NCBI RefSeq assembly: GCF_037893015.1
Contig: NC_133666.1
Location: 624,725,852-624,789,851, forward strand
Length of the DNA: 64,000 bases
Direction: 5' to 3'
Source: Macrotis lagotis
Taxonomy: Eukaryota; Chordata; Mammalia; Peramelemorphia; Peramelidae
The notes under the pieces were generated by a model that had not been told where the DNA came from, did not search any database, and was given only the letters and a program-made list of their open reading frames with translations. Shown one piece after another: positions 1 through 37,379 of the stretch (within the stretch, counting starts at the first letter, position 1; every line of letters begins with the position of its first letter). The position numbers and the translations under genes are program-made.

Positions 1-1121
1 TAGTCTGTTTTTTAAGGTGCTATTTTTCTCAGTGTTTTGGGGGGTTTCCTTTACCAAGCTGCTGGCTCATTTTTCATGATTTTCTTCCATTACTCATTTC
101 TCTTGCTAATTTTTCCTCTACCTCTCTTACTATATTTCCAAAATCTTTTTTCAGCTCTTCAAGTGGCAAGAGATTAATTCAAATTTTTCTTGAAGTCTTT
201 GGATGTAGCAACTTTGTCTATTTTCTGAGTGTGAATGAACTTTCTTGTCAACATAGTAACTTTCTATGATCAGATTTTTTTCCCTGTTATTTGCTCATTT
301 TCCCAGCCTATAACTTGATTTTTTTTTACTTATTTAAGGCAATGGGGTTAAGTGACTTGCCTAAAGTCACACAACTAGATAATTATTGTCTGAGAGAAGA
401 TTTAAACTCATGTCCTCCTGAGTATAGGTTCTATCTACTGTACCACCTAGCTGCCCTATAATTGATTTTAATTTTTTGTTACAAGTAGGGCCCTGCTTCC
501 AGAATGAAGAGTATACTGTCCCAAACTTCTAGGGGTTCTGTGTAGCTATTTTCAGAGATATTTTATTATTTTTCCAAGGTGGTATGATCTAAGGAATGGT
601 ATTTACTACTCTCCTGGCCTGTACTGTGGTTGACCACAAGCATTCTCTTCTGCCCTGGAACTATGGGGAGGATTCCTTCTCCACCGAGTCCAAGCTCTTG
701 GAATACTAATACTCTTACTTGCCCTGGGACTACCACCCAAGATTGTGACCAAGATCTGAGTATGGGCAGAGCAATAGACCTATAGAGGTCTTCTAATCAG
801 TTGTTCTGTGGACTGAGAACTCTGAAAGCAGCTGTTGCCACTTCCCACTGCTGATTCAAGGCCTGCTTCAAGTTTACTCTGGCCCATGGTCTGTGCTGGT
901 GTGGCTGGTGCTAGATGGACTCTACTCTTCTTTTACCTGGGGAAATAGACCTTTCCTGCCCATCTTCCAAGTTTCTTGGGTTGGAAATTTGTTTCACTCT
1001 ATCTTTTTTATGGGTTCTGTTGCTCTAGAATTTGTTTAGAATCATTATTTAAAGATAATTGGAGGTTTGAGAGGAGGCAGAGCTTGGGTGAGTCCCTGCC
1101 TTTTTACTCTGCCATCTTGGC
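1..1121 (-). mobile_element. L1 LINE, 5' UTR and start of ORF1
   Basis: Read on the minus strand, the block opens at 1121 with the GCCAAGATGGC-type start typical of marsupial L1 5' UTRs and runs into a lysine/glutamate-rich coiled-coil stretch typical of ORF1 toward base 1. The element continues beyond the window start. A SINE has inserted at 319-457. A second L1 5' end of the same type lies at 54678-56025. No long open frame remains. Confidence 0.7.
319..457 (-). repeat. tRNA-derived SINE (SINE1/WSINE1 type)
   Basis: Antisense copy: T-rich tail, the GGCAATGGGGTTAAGTG block, then the complement of the B box and the CACCTAGCTGCCC head. Rather diverged. Inserted in the L1 at 1-1121. Confidence 0.85.
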
Positions 1122-1159
1122 CTATAGTTCAAGAGGAGTTGGGGTTTTGGGAGGGGGGT

Positions 1160-1287
1160 TTGGCAAGGCAATGGGGTTAAGTATTTGCCCAAGGTCACAC
1201 AGCTAGGTAATTATTAAGTCTCTGAGGTCAGATTTGAACTCCTGACTCCAGGGCTGGTGCTCTATCCACTGTGCCACCTAGCTGCTC
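1160..1287 (-). repeat. tRNA-derived SINE
   Basis: Antisense SINE with a short tail, located just upstream of the L1 5' end. Internal A and B box regions are recognisable. Confidence 0.85.
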
Positions 1288-1361
1288 AAGTAGAGTTATT
1301 TTTAACTAAAAGCAATGCAGCAAAACTAGAAAGAGAAAATTGTTTTTCTAAGATATTATTG

Positions 1362-1958
1362 ACTTAGCAGCCCTGTTTGTGGTGGCAAAGAATTGGAAAT
1401 TAAGTAAATGTCCTTCAATTGGGGAATGGCTTAGCAAACTGTGGTATATGTATGTCATGGAACACTATTGTTCTATTAGAAACCAGGAGGGATGGGAATT
1501 CAGGGAAGCCCAGAGGGATTTGCATGAACTGATGGTGAGTGAGATGAGCAGACCCAGAAAAACACTGTACACCCTAACAGCAATGTGGGGGCAATGATTA
1601 ACCTTGATGGACTCACTCATTCCATCAGTGCAATAATCAGGGACAATTTGGGGCTGTCTGCAATGGAGAATACCATCTGTATCCAGAGAAAGAACTGTGG
1701 AGTTTGAACAAAGACCAAGGACTACTTTCTTTAATTTAGAAAAAAAACACCCTGATATCTTATTATCTGATCTTGCTATCTCTTATACTTTATGTTTCTT
1801 CCTTAAGGATATGATTTCTCTCACATTTGGATCAATGTATACCATGGAAACAATGTAAAGATTGGCAAATTGCCTTCTGTGGAGGGTAGGGAAGGAAAGT
1901 AAAATTAGGGGAAAAATTGTAAAACTCAAAATAAATAAAATCTTTAAGAGAAAAAAAG
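1362..1958 (+). mobile_element. L1 LINE 3' end (5'-truncated)
   Basis: The translated start (VVAKNWKLSKCPSIGEWLSK) matches the carboxy-terminal region of L1 ORF2, which in human reads roughly AKTWNQPKCPTMIDWIKK. A non-coding 3' UTR and an AAAATAAATAAA tail follow. Near-identical 3' ends occur at 19035-19690 and 26790-27960. Confidence 0.8.
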
Positions 1959-2134
1959 GTGTTATTGGCTGCAATAATTCAGATAAGCACATCCTTCCCT
2001 ATTGATCCACACTTTTTTTAAGTTTTTTTTTTTGCAAGGCAAATGGGGTTAAGGGTTTCATTTTCTCTATATAGGTTAACTGAAAATGTATATATCCAGT
2101 CCCAGTTTCTTCCTGAGCTCCAGTTCCATATTAC

Positions 2135-2521
2135 CAGCTATCTCTTGGATATTCTTTTTTTATTTTTTTAGATTTTTTTTTCAAGGCAATGGGGTTAAGT
2201 GGCTTGCCCAAGGCCACACAGCTAGGTAATTATTAAGTGTCTGAGGCTGGATTTGAACTCAGGTATTCCTGACTCCAAGGCCAGTGCTCTATCCACTGCG
2301 CCACCTAGCCGCCCCAGATATTTTTTTAAGATTTTTTTTCTTTTTTGGTTTTGTTTTGTTTTTTGCAAGGCAATGGGGTTAAATGACTTGCTCAAGGTCT
2401 CACACAGCTAGGCAATTATTAAGAGTCTGAGACTGGATTTGAACTCAGGTCTTCCTGACTCCAGGGCCAGTGCTCTATCCATTTTGCCACCTATCCACCC
2501 CAGCTATCTCTTGGATATTCT
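2135..2521 (-). repeat. Two antisense SINEs within one target-site duplication
   Basis: SINE copies at about 2156-2315 and 2319-2500 lie head to tail. A 21-bp direct repeat (2135-2155 and 2501-2521) flanks the pair, not each copy, so one SINE probably inserted into the tail of the other, or the two arrived as a dimer. A tail fragment of a third copy lies at about 2012-2058. Confidence 0.9.
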
Positions 2522-3439
2522 AAAGTAGATATTCTAGAAACTCGAACTCATATTTAAAGCATATGTCATTATCTTTTTCCAAAACCCAAATCTCATTTAA
2601 ACTTCCTATTTCTAAGGATATCACTGTTCTTCCAGCTCTGAAATGGATAAACAGCATAGTTTGAGACTCCCCATTCTCTCCTTTAACTCATGTATACAAT
2701 CAGTTACCAAATCTTGCCAATTCTACCTCAGTCATATATCTAGAATCCTATATCCTCTCTTCTCAGCTAGACACTTTAGTTCAGGACCACAGTCTCCTAA
2801 TTCATTTTCCTGCTTCTCTCTCCCTATCACAATCTATCCTCCACACAGCAAAGTGATTTTCCTGGATTTCAAATATGATCATGTCATTCCTCTATTCAAT
2901 AAATCCCAGTGACTCCCTATTTACTCTAAATCAAACATAAATTTCTTTGTGGTATCTTTAAAGCCCTTCCCAACCTGGATCCAACCTATCTTTCCTGTCT
3001 GATTATTCATCACTTTGGCTATACTCTGAAATGCAGCCAAACTGGTCTTCCCTGGGTTCTTACTCCGTTTCTCATTTGTTTTTGCACTACTTATTCACAG
3101 GTTCTCTCTTGCCCAAGGTCACACAATTAGGTAATTATTAAGTGTCTGAGACAGGATTTGAACTCAGGTCCTCCTGAATCTAGGGTCAGTGCTCTATCCA
3201 CTGGGCCAGCTAGTTGTTCCAAGAAAACCTCTCTTTAAGATAAAACTCAGTCACTATCTTCCATATAAAGCCTTTCCTGATTCTACCACCACCAATTGGT
3301 CCTGCTTTCTTTCCCTTTGTATTTATTTACTTTATATTCATTCTCTTGCCTCCCCCCCACACCCAGTGTTGCTTTCCTCTCATGTAAGTTCTTTTAGCAG
3401 AAAGCTGGAAAACATTTTATACTAAGTGATTCTGATAAA
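2522..3439 (+). repeat. L2 LINE fragment
   Basis: The sequence follows the L2 ORF2 carboxy-terminal region (the ...CAGTGACTCCCTATT... stretch corresponds to the LQWLPI motif) and runs toward the L2 3' end. It is interrupted by a SINE at 3108-3220 and then by an L1 at 3440-4335. Confidence 0.7.
3108..3220 (-). repeat. tRNA-derived SINE, partial
   Basis: Antisense SINE that begins at the CTTGCCCAAGGTCACAC block; its A-rich tail is missing. Confidence 0.75.
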
Positions 3440-4335
3440 GACCTTATGCATAAAATATAGAGAGAACTGAGTCAAATTTATAAGAATACAAGTCATTTCC
3501 CAATTGATAAATGATCAAGAATATAAATAGGCAGTTTTCAAATGTAGAAATTAAAACTATAGTCATAAAAATGCTCTAAATCACAATTGCTTAGAGAAAT
3601 TAAAACAATTCTGAGGTACCACCTCATACCAATCAGAGTCAATAATGTGAGAAAAGGGAAAAGATAAATGTTGGAGGGGAATGTAAGAAAACTGGAACAC
3701 AAATGAGAACTGATCCAATCATTTGGAGAGCAATTTGGAAATATGCCCAAAGGGCTATAAATCTGTGTATACTTTTTGATCCAGCAGTATTGCTATTAAG
3801 TCTATATTCCAAAGAGATCACACAAAAAAAGAAAAAAATTCACATATGCAAAAAGAGTTACAGCTCTTTTTGAGGGTGGGAAAGAATTGGAAATTGAGGG
3901 GATGTCCATCAGTTGGGGAATAGCTGAACAAATCATGGTATATGAATGTAACAGAACAGTATTGTGCTTTAAGAAATGATAAGCAGGCAGATTTCAGAAA
4001 AACATGGAAAGACTTACATGAACTGATGCCGAGTGAAGTTGACAGCACCAGGAGAACATGACACACAGTTATAGCAACATTGTGTGATAATCAACTATGA
4101 TAGACTTAGTTCTTCTCAGTAATACAGTGATCTGAGACAATTCTAAAGTCTAGTGATAGAAAATTCCATCCACATGGTGGGGGGGGATTCTGAATACAAG
4201 TCAAAACATACTATTTTCATTTTTTAAATTTTTTTTCTTTCTTATGATTTTTTTCCTTTTCCGATTCTTTTGTAGCATGACTAGTACAGAAACATGTCTA
4301 ATGTGATTGTGCATATATAACCTAAAAAAAAAAGT
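3440..4335 (+). mobile_element. L1 LINE 3' region (diverged)
   Basis: Contains diverged L1 ORF2 carboxy-terminal coding sequence (the region around GGTACCACCTCA corresponds to human MRYHLTPVRMA) and a 3' UTR that ends in a short A run. It interrupts an L2. Confidence 0.7.
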
Positions 4336-4850
4336 AAATTCCTTAAGATTAGGGATTGTTTCATTCTTTGTTACTGAATCCTCAACAGACAGTAGTATCT
4401 AGCCTATAATGATGGAGCTTTAAGGTTTCCAAAACTTATTCATTATCTGATACTGTATTCCCCTCCATCAACAGTGATACTGGCCTTGTTGCAGTTCCTT
4501 GTATAAGACATTCTCCATCTTTCTATTCCATGGATTTCCCCATATTTGTAATTCACTCTCTTCTCATCTGTACCTCTTGGTTTCCTCCATGTATCAGCAA
4601 AATTCCCACTTTCTGTCAAAAACATTTCTGATCCCCTTTACTGATAGTTGCTTCTGAGGTCATCTGCACTTTGTCCTAAATGTATTATATTTGAACAGTT
4701 GTTTCCATGCTGTTTCCCCCTTAAGGCTGTGTGCTACTTTAGGGCAGACTTTAAAAAACAAACTTTGTATCCTTGGTAATTGGCATAGTGTCTGGTACAG
4801 AAGAACATCTTAACATTCTGTTGACTTGATAATTGTTGATTGATTCATTA
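4336..4850 (+). repeat. L2 LINE 3' ends
   Basis: 4336-4395 resembles the tail of the L2 interrupted by the L1 (the AAATTCCTTAAGATTAGGGA type sequence of L2 3' UTRs). From about 4440 a second L2 piece runs to an L2-like end (GGCATAGTGTCTGGTACA) near 4800. Confidence 0.6.
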
Positions 4851-4859
4851 TGGCAGCCA

Positions 4860-5290
4860 CAGGAGGCAGTTTGGAGGTCAAAGAATATAGAACCAATCAG
4901 TAGTTGGGGATACAAGACACTTTGAAGATTTATTCAACAAATGACAAAAGTATCCAAGATTCAGAGGGAAGACAAACCTTAACCCTAAGTGTCTTCTACT
5001 GCCCCAAGGTATGATTTGGTCTCCTTGGAAGAAAAGGTAGGAGTTTCTGTGGGCCAAAAGATTGAAGTAATACACTGTTCCCGAGTCCTGCAAGGCCCTT
5101 TTCAGCCTTTAGACCCCAAGTTGCAAATGTTAAAGAGTCCTAGAACTCAGCCAGGTATTTGATAAAAGAAAATGAGACGTAAAATTGAAAGGGACCTCCT
5201 TATTTTAAAGGTGAAAAATCTTGGATTTTGAGAAGCAAACTCAAGATCTCAGAGTCAACATTCGATTTAATTATTTTTTAAATTATTATT
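4860..5290. other. No recognised feature
   Basis: AT-rich, apparently unique sequence upstream of the UBL5 promoter. No coding or structural signal seen. Confidence 0.4.
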
Positions 5291-5295
5291 ATTTT

Positions 5296-5421
5296 TCTTA
5301 TTTCTAAGTTTTGCAGGGTAATGGGGTTAAGTGACTTGCCCGAGTCTGAGGCTGAACTTGAACTCAGGTCCTCCTGACTCCAGGGCCAGGCGCTCTATCC
5401 GCTGCTCCACCTAGCCTCCCC
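5296..5421 (-). repeat. tRNA-derived SINE with internal deletion
   Basis: Antisense SINE lacking the CAAGGCCACACAGCTAGG block between the GGGTTAAGTGACTTGCCC and CTGAGGC parts. It ends about 130 bp before the CACGTG boxes of the UBL5 promoter. Confidence 0.8.
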
Positions 5422-5539
5422 CGGAGTCAAGATTTGAATCCAGATCTAGCGTCCCCTGCCCACCTCAAGCATTTGAACGGGCCCTGAATACCTCTGGTCT
5501 AAATGCATGAACGGCCTCAGGTGTGCCAGGCCGCAGCAG

Positions 5540-5831
5540 CCAAGGGGAAGGTCACGTGACCCAGGGCGCGTCACGTGAGCCTCGGCCCGGTCCCGGGCCA
5601 GCACCGCTCGGGCTGGGCCAGACCCGAGGGGCTATTCCGCTGGGGGGAGGGGGGTGAAGGCGTTCACACGACTGCAGGCAAAGTCAGTACCCCACACGGG
5701 CGGCATAGCGGCGGCCCCGGCGTCGTCGCCATGGCCACCCGCACAGAGGCTTCCGCTTCCGGTTTCCGGCGGCCGTAAAGCGCGGCGGTGTTGCGGTGCG
5801 AACGCAGCGAGCCTGGAGAGGCGGCGGCCTG
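5540..5831 (+). promoter_or_regulatory. UBL5: UBL5 promoter and first (non-coding) exon, CpG island
   Basis: GC- and CpG-rich DNA with no TATA box. Two CACGTG E-boxes lie at 5551-5560 (a full GTCACGTGAC palindrome) and 5570-5579. A doubled ETS-like element (CTTCCGGTTTCCGG) lies near 5756-5770, next to a YY1-like GCCATGGCC near 5729. The probable untranslated first exon ends at 5831 before a GTGAGG donor. The start of transcription is inferred to lie around 5770-5790; the sequence alone cannot fix it. Confidence 0.7.
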
Positions 5832-5997
5832 GTGAGGGGCGGCCGGCGGGGGGCGGCCAGCTTGGGAGCGTGGAAACAGGGGCGGGGTGAGGGTGCCGGG
5901 GGTCCGCGCTCAGGGGCTCCCCGAGAGGGCGTGGGTGTCTGGGTGCCGGGCCTGCCCAGGCCCCCCCCCAATCTGATCCCTCCCGGTCCCCAGAGCC

Positions 5998-6787
5998 ATG
6001 ATCGAGGTTGTGTGTAACGACCGGCTGGGCAAGAAGGTCCGCGTCAAGTGCAAGTATCCTGCCGCGGGGGGGGGGCGTGGGGGGCAGCGGGGAGAGGGGC
6101 GGGGCAGCGGGGGGGGGGGGCTCGGCAGGGCTCGCCCCCTCCCCTTTTTTGCCTTAACTTTTGAACCCCAGCACCGACGACTCCATCGGAGACCTGAAGA
6201 AGCTGATCGCGGCTCAGACCGGCACCCGCTGGAACAAGATCGTCCTGAAGAAATGGTGAGCGCGGCCCGGGCGGGCCCGGGCGGGGGCTTGGGGGGGGCT
6301 TCTTGCTGAACCAACCTCTCCATCCCAGGTACACCATCTTCAAGGACCACGTGACTCTGGGAGACTGTATCCTTTATTTTTACCACTCTGAAGGCATCTG
6401 AGTTTTTTTTTTTAAATAAGGCTTTTGCAAGGCACTGGGGTTAAGTGGCTTGCCCAAGGCCTCACAGCTGGGTAATCATGACACCAGGGCCGGTGCTTTA
6501 TCCACTGCGCCACCTAGCCCCCTGCATCCTATCTTTTGAGGAGTTGTCTGTGCAGATCCTTCCCCTGCCTCCCCGACACTGCTGATCTATCCATGAAGGA
6601 GCACAGAGAGATTAGTTCTGGGGGAGGGGGGGATTAGGAGGATTGCTTAGGAGAGAATTGGGGCACTCTTAGAGGGCAGGGGAGTGTGTTGGTGATCACG
6701 GCCAACAGTCCAACTGTTAAGATTCTCTGACTTTTACTCTCAGATGAGATCCACGATGGAATGAACCTGGAGCTTTATTACCAATAA
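5998..6787 (+). CDS. UBL5: Ubiquitin-like protein 5 (Hub1 family)
   Basis: UBL5 is a small ubiquitin-fold protein that binds spliceosomal partners and affects pre-mRNA splicing; it is not conjugated like ubiquitin. Coding exons are 5998-6053, 6172-6255, 6329-6366 and 6744-6787, preceded by an acceptor at 5991-5993. All introns are GT-AG. The joined frame is 222 nt, giving 73 residues, the usual family length. It begins [18 protein letters not shown] and continues with the conserved [20 protein letters not shown] and YTIFKDH blocks. It ends in the diagnostic LYYQ: a paired tyrosine in place of the diglycine of ubiquitin. Against my memory of human UBL5 only two residues differ (DDS for DDT, HVT for HVS). 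The gene is compact (about 1.1 kb) and converges with PIN1. The last intron holds a SINE. Confidence 0.97.
6402..6524 (-). repeat. SINE in the last UBL5 intron
   Basis: Antisense SINE with an internal deletion. It begins about 36 bp after the exon 4 donor at 6367 and ends about 220 bp before the last exon. No effect on splicing is apparent. Confidence 0.85.
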
Positions 6788-6843
6788 GGGTAGCAATACC
6801 CCCTCCCCCAAATCTGCACCCCTCTTCTTTTTTTTAAAAGTCT

Positions 6844-6849
6844 AATAAA
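6844..6849 (+). promoter_or_regulatory. UBL5: UBL5 polyadenylation signal
   Basis: AATAAA 57 bp after the UBL5 stop, with GT-rich sequence downstream (GCTGCTGTGTGTATTG), as expected for cleavage near 6865. Confidence 0.85.
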
Positions 6850-6939
6850 ATAACTTAAATGCTGGTGCTGCTGTGTGTATTGAACTCTGTTTATCATGTA
6901 GCTAAAGTGGGAGTGTGAGGAGACAATGAGTCACGATTG

Positions 6940-7661
6940 AATCTTGTTTACAAGGTTTAATAGGGGACATCTGGACAGCCAGGGGATAAGAATAGGAACT
7001 ATACAACTGCCTTGCATTGGCCTTAAAGCTGAGAATTTTGATTTTCTTTTAACTAAACAAAGCAATGCAGCAGAAACAGCAATTTAGTCTCCCTCCAAGA
7101 TGCTCTGGCTGCAATAGGAATTCAGATAACCCAGGCCTTTTCCCCTCCCAGCTGTGGTCCTCTTTTGTTTTCAAGTGGTTTCATTCCAGCTACTGACCCA
7201 CAATTCCTTAAGATGGCAGGTTCAGACTGAATAGAAGCCAGTGTGGTTGTCAGGTGGAGCTGGGTGAGGGCCATTATTGGCCAAGGTGGAGTGATCTGAC
7301 AGGGACTCTCAGGCAGTTATGGGGAGAGGAGGCCTAGACCAGGGCTCATTCTCACCCCAATCCCTGCCTCTAGGAGTCTAGGGACAATAAATATTGTGTA
7401 TTTTTCAGTTGGGGCAGGGACACCAGCAACAATAGGGGTCCCAACACTGACCTTTTAGAGGGAGGAACCACCAAGGCTGAAACAAAATGGAAAGATGCCC
7501 CCAGAAAGAAGTAAAAGGGTTCCCCAACCCTGGCCTGCCCCCCTCCCCCTCCTTGGCACCACCTCAATTCTTAGAGGCAGCTGTAGACTGGATGGAGAGT
7601 CTGGGGCAGGCAGAACAGAGGTCAGTCTACCCCTGCCCTTGATCCCCAACCCAAGGCACTC
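6940..7661 (-). other. PIN1: PIN1 3' UTR (inferred)
   Basis: Untranslated sequence after the PIN1 stop. The best minus-strand signal is ATTAAA, seen on + as TTTAAT at 6956-6961. That would put the PIN1 end near 6940, less than 100 bp from the UBL5 end. The extent is inferred from this one signal. Confidence 0.55.
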
Positions 7662-34390
<26,729 letters not shown>

Positions 34391-34499
34391 CTTCCCTCCT
34401 GCCGCAGCACCCGCTCCGCCTTCGCCCTGCCGCCCCCACTGATTGGCTTAACGCCTCCCGCACCGGGCCCTGATTGTGTTATTGATTGGCTGGCCCTAC

Positions 34500-34877
34500 G
34501 GCAAAAACCCACCCTTGGCCTCCTCACTTGCTGCCAGAAAGGCTCGGGGCGTGGCCTCTTGTCACTCAGGCTCCGCCCATGGTCCACTAATCCCTAACTC
34601 CACCCCTGTCCAAGTCCAGCTCCATAAGAGGTGGAATGAGGAACCGAAGACGCTCCTCATTATGGCCATTGGTGAAATATGGAAAGACCACCCCCTAACT
34701 TCCGCTTCTAGCTTCAGGGCAACCCCTCTTTCCCGGGAAGAATTCAGCTCGTGGATTGGCTACTGAATCTGAAATGTCCTCCTTCCCAACTGGTCTCTGG
34801 TCCTTCGGTAAGGAAGCACTATCTGAAGGGCGGAGAAACGAGCTCTAAAGGAACGGAGCCGTGATGCTCTGGGCGTC
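34500..34877. other. PIN1 upstream flank
   Basis: Moderately GC-rich upstream sequence with a further ATTGG near 34755. No gene seen. Confidence 0.4.
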
Positions 34878-35362
34878 GTTGCTATGTTACATTGTTGCCA
34901 TGGTTTTCCACAGGCTCAGGACCCGCATTCTGGGCTCAGTTCCAATTCAAGAAGTGAGGGGCGCAGCATTCTGTCCAGTTCTCTGATCGATTCTTAGTCA
35001 ACCCTCTACTGATTTTAACCAGTCTTCTTCAGGATCCTTTATCCCGTCTTCTCTCCAGTTCTAATCCAATCTTTGTCAGACTCTACCCAGTTCTGTTCGG
35101 GCTACCCGCTAGCACTTTGCCCAGCTTTTGTTCAAGCCTGGCCAGTCTTTTGCTTGAGCCTCATTCAGAACATGCCTAGTGTTCATCTGGTCCTCCCCAT
35201 TTTCTTGTCCTTTCCTCTGTTCAGCTTTTGGTTGAGCCTCTGCCCAGGGCTCTGCTTTGTCCTCTCCTGGTCCAACTGTCCTAGTCCAACTCTCCTCCCT
35301 TGCACTTCAAGCCTTTGCCCTATAGAAATATACATCGCTTGGCAACAATGTAACAAAGCAAC
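34878..35362. repeat. Inverted 23-nt repeat of RFX-like half-sites
   Basis: Left arm 34878-34900 (GTTGCTATGTTAC, then ATTGTTGCCA); right arm 35340-35362 is its reverse complement with one mismatch. Each arm holds two GTTGCC/GTTGCT half-sites of the RFX X-box type. The arms are about 440 bp apart. Confidence 0.8.
34960..35300. repeat. Weak pyrimidine-rich tandem array
   Basis: Repeated CCAGTTCTGTTC / CCAGTCTTTTGCTTGAGCC-like phrases recur every 30-45 bp between the two inverted arms. Highly degenerate. Confidence 0.4.
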
Positions 35363-35639
35363 AACGTGACTCCATTCCTCAACCCTTCTGACAGTGCTTC
35401 CTTTCCGGAGGACCAGAGAGCAGTTGAGAAGGAGCGAATTACAGGTCCAGGACGTCACTCTTCACAGTCTTTATGTTTCATTCATCAAACATTTGTTAAG
35501 TATATATGTCTCATGAGCAAAGCTCTGTTAAACACTGAGGTCACAAATATGACTTATGGCCAAGAAATCCTCTCAAGGCTTCTGGGCTCCTGGGATCATA
35601 TTTGATCTGGGACTACTGATTCTGGGGGCTCAATTTCTC

Positions 35640-35860
35640 TCTTTGCCTTGTTATGCCTTTGAAGTTCTCCAGGACAATCTCTAAAGTAAAGCTTAGGCAT
35701 GGCTCTCCTCTTGGTTTCTCTAGAGGTCTCATTTATACATTGTTATTTGTACATTGTACCCCTAACTAGACTGTGAGCTTTGCTCTCTTCCCCACCCGTT
35801 CTTTGTATCCTTAGCATGGTGTCTGATATATATCAGGCCCTTGATGCTAATTGACAAGGT
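35640..35860 (+). repeat. L2 LINE 3' end
   Basis: ACTAGACTGTGAGCTTTGCT, TTTGTATCCTTAGCATGGTG and TATCAGGCCCTTGATG follow the L2 3' UTR. A separate L2-tail-like patch on minus is at 35475-35560. Confidence 0.65.
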
Positions 35861-35869
35861 CCTCAACTC

Positions 35870-36453
35870 TCACTCAGACACCCATTGTACAATGTGAGAA
35901 ACAGATATGGGACCAGCTTTATTTCCCTCACCTCAGAAAATGCATAAGATGCAAAAGACTTATACAGGACTTACACATTGGACCTGTACTGATCACCAGC
36001 TCATAGTAGTGAAACAAGAGGTCAGATCTCTTCTGACCTTCTTCAAATGACTTCCGAGCCTCTGATATCAGCCTTCTTCTGACTTCCAGGACACTACTGA
36101 GGAAAATTTCCTCTTATACCCAAATTTCAAACTAATAAATCCTCAATTTCAGGCTTGTCATATACCTCCCTTATAAGTTGCTCTTTCCCCCTACTGTGAA
36201 ATAGGGAGATAAAACTCCTCTTTCCCTATTGCTTATATTTTAGGTGGGGGAAAATCAAGGAAGAAATCATAGGAAAAGGAAGAGCTGAACAATTCACAGA
36301 TCACTTTTTTGGACTATGTAGAAAATGTAACTTTTCTGACTCTCAATTACAGTTATCTTGGAGACAACCCCAGTCACTAGAGCCAAGCAGAGAAATTTCC
36401 TTCTGTGTTCTCCCGGTCAAATGCTAAGAGGTGTATTATGTACATACATACAT

Positions 36454-36498
<45 letters not shown>

Positions 36499-36630
36499 AC
36501 AAAATCTCTCATGCTGTTCTCTGGAAAGGATTGGTACATATGGGGTTCATAATCATACAATTAGGTGAATTCAAAAATAATTGAAAGGTTGGATCAAAAG
36601 AATTAATAGTTAATGTCTGGTGCTTAACCT
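35870..36630. other. Intergenic, (AT)n microsatellite at 36457-36496
   Basis: Unassigned AT-rich sequence with a 40-bp AT dinucleotide run. Confidence 0.6.
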
Positions 36631-36639
36631 TGTGCTTTA

Positions 36640-37330
36640 TAAAATTTATGGATTTTTAAAATTTTTATTCTGAACTAAACAAACACAAAATAAAATGACT
36701 GTTTCCATACATATTGTAGGACAGAGAACATTATACATGAAACTGAAGTTCTTTTATATAATTTAACATGTAGCTTTCAAAGCTATCCTGCTTAATTTAT
36801 ATTCCTTCTGGCCTTCTTTATGACTCTTTGGGGGTAGGGAGGGAATGCTTTCTCCCTTGTACCTTCCCTCATCCACTAGGGAAAAAAACACCACAGTTTC
36901 TGTAACAAATATTCACAGATAAACGAAATAAATTCTTACCTTGGCCATGTTTAAAAATTAATGCAGCTTGAGTTCATCACTTCTCTGTCAGAAGGTAGGG
37001 TGATCTGTTTATTAGTCCTCTGCAGTTGTGGTTGTCCAATTAGAATTTTTAAATCTTTCAAAGTTGTTTTTTCTTTGTAATGCTATTCTATTTATTACTA
37101 TTTTGGTTCTACTCACCACACTTTAAATCAGTTCATGCAAATCTTACTGGCCTTCTCTGAAACCATCCCTTTCATCATTTCTTACGACACAATACTATTT
37201 CTGTCCTATTCATATACTATAATTTTTTCAGCCATTCCCCAGTCAATGGACACCCCCTTAGTTTCCAGTGCTTTGTCACTTCAGGAATAGCTGCGAAAAA
37301 TATTTTTTATTCACACAGCACCTGTTCTTT
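36640..37330 (-). mobile_element. L1-family LINE 3' region
   Basis: Antisense of L1 ORF2 end plus 3' UTR: TTTTTCAGCCATTCCCCAGT, CCCTTAGTTTCCAGTGC, TAATGCAGCTTGAGTTCATC. The complement of 3840-4000 is closely similar. Confidence 0.65.
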
Positions 37331-37379
37331 TTTTTAAATCTGTTTTTAGGGCATAGGCCTGGTTAGTGGTATTGCTATC

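Noticed and set aside
5910-6386. 158-codon minus-strand frame across UBL5
   Set aside because: GC-rich antisense shadow of the UBL5 exons and introns; proline/arginine-rich, no known domain, spans real splice sites.
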